64,000 nucleotides of DNA, from contig NC_088306.1 in the NCBI RefSeq assembly GCF_032854445.1, positions 17,829,764 to 17,893,763 of the forward strand, read 5' to 3'. Positions 63,902 to 64,000 of this stretch are shown here, in pieces (position 1 is the first letter of the stretch; the number at the start of each line of letters is the position of its first letter). Source of the DNA: Liolophura sinensis (taxonomy: Eukaryota; Mollusca; Polyplacophora; Chitonida; Chitonidae). Both the position numbers and the translations under genes were made by a program. The notes below the pieces were generated by a model, which searched no databases, was not told where the DNA came from, and was given only the letters and a program-made list of their open reading frames with translations.

Positions 63902-63972
63902 TCAATCCTCTGTCCATTCAAAAGGTTCCGGGGGTTCCGGCTCCTCCTCTTCCTCAACCTTGGGACCTCCGG
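63902..63972 (-). CDS. Candidate terminal exon with acidic/Pro tail
   Basis: An excellent acceptor (cattgtgtttctgtacag|) is followed by GGPKVEEEEEPEPPEPFEWT, ED and TGA. Acidic Pro-rich ends of this kind occur in several ciliary and cytoskeletal proteins, which is not diagnostic. The gene body lies right of the window. Another frame stays open to a donor-like atcag|gttagg. Confidence 0.4.
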
Positions 63973-64000
63973 CTGTACAGAAACACAATGACAGTCAGAG

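Overview
This is a metazoan nuclear window: intron-rich, AT-rich, and crowded with tRNA-derived SINEs, TA-flanked MITEs and minisatellites. The commonest SINE has a 'gtgaaatattcttgagtacg' body and a '(aaat)n' tail. I associate that with lophotrochozoans (molluscs, brachiopods), but that is recall and was not tested.

Positions 48331 to about 1181 (minus strand) carry one long gene, rebuilt here as 18 coding exons with matching splice phases. Exons 3-18 encode a tail like that of class VII unconventional myosins: MyTH4, FERM, a degenerate SH3, and a second MyTH4. The second FERM is not seen; either it lies left of the window or the protein stops at 1106. I see no motor domain or IQ region. The apparent first coding exon (48248-48331) starts MDGQTEQF, lies next to a CpG-rich promoter-like stretch, and joins in phase 0 to a Ser/Arg-rich exon (29697-30005) with three RRxS motifs. 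The simplest reading is a motor-less MyTH4-FERM scaffold of about 980 residues or more. Introns 1 and 2 (18 and 14 kb) are filled with tandem arrays and SINEs.

Positions 48840-57000 hold a promoter-like CpG-rich block, MITE and SINE copies, a possible transmembrane exon on the minus strand (52474-52624), and a LINE reverse-transcriptase C-terminal remnant (52845-53093, plus). No confident gene was found there.

Positions 57285-59612 (plus) hold an intronless coding exon for a divergent seven-transmembrane receptor of rhodopsin-like layout (371 residues). A 44-bp minisatellite follows the stop almost at once, with a poly(A) signal near 59607. A minus-strand terminal-exon candidate (stop at 59652) converges on it.

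Positions 59900-64000 hold a SINE inserted inside an older inverted SINE, and near the right edge two candidate 3'-terminal exons of a minus-strand gene that mostly lies outside the window.

The most interesting items are the motor-less myosin-VII-tail gene, a 24-bp tandem duplication of its own exon-14 splice donor, the RRxS-rich linker, a 22-bp intronic minisatellite carrying YY1/PHO-like cores, and the nested transposon insertions.
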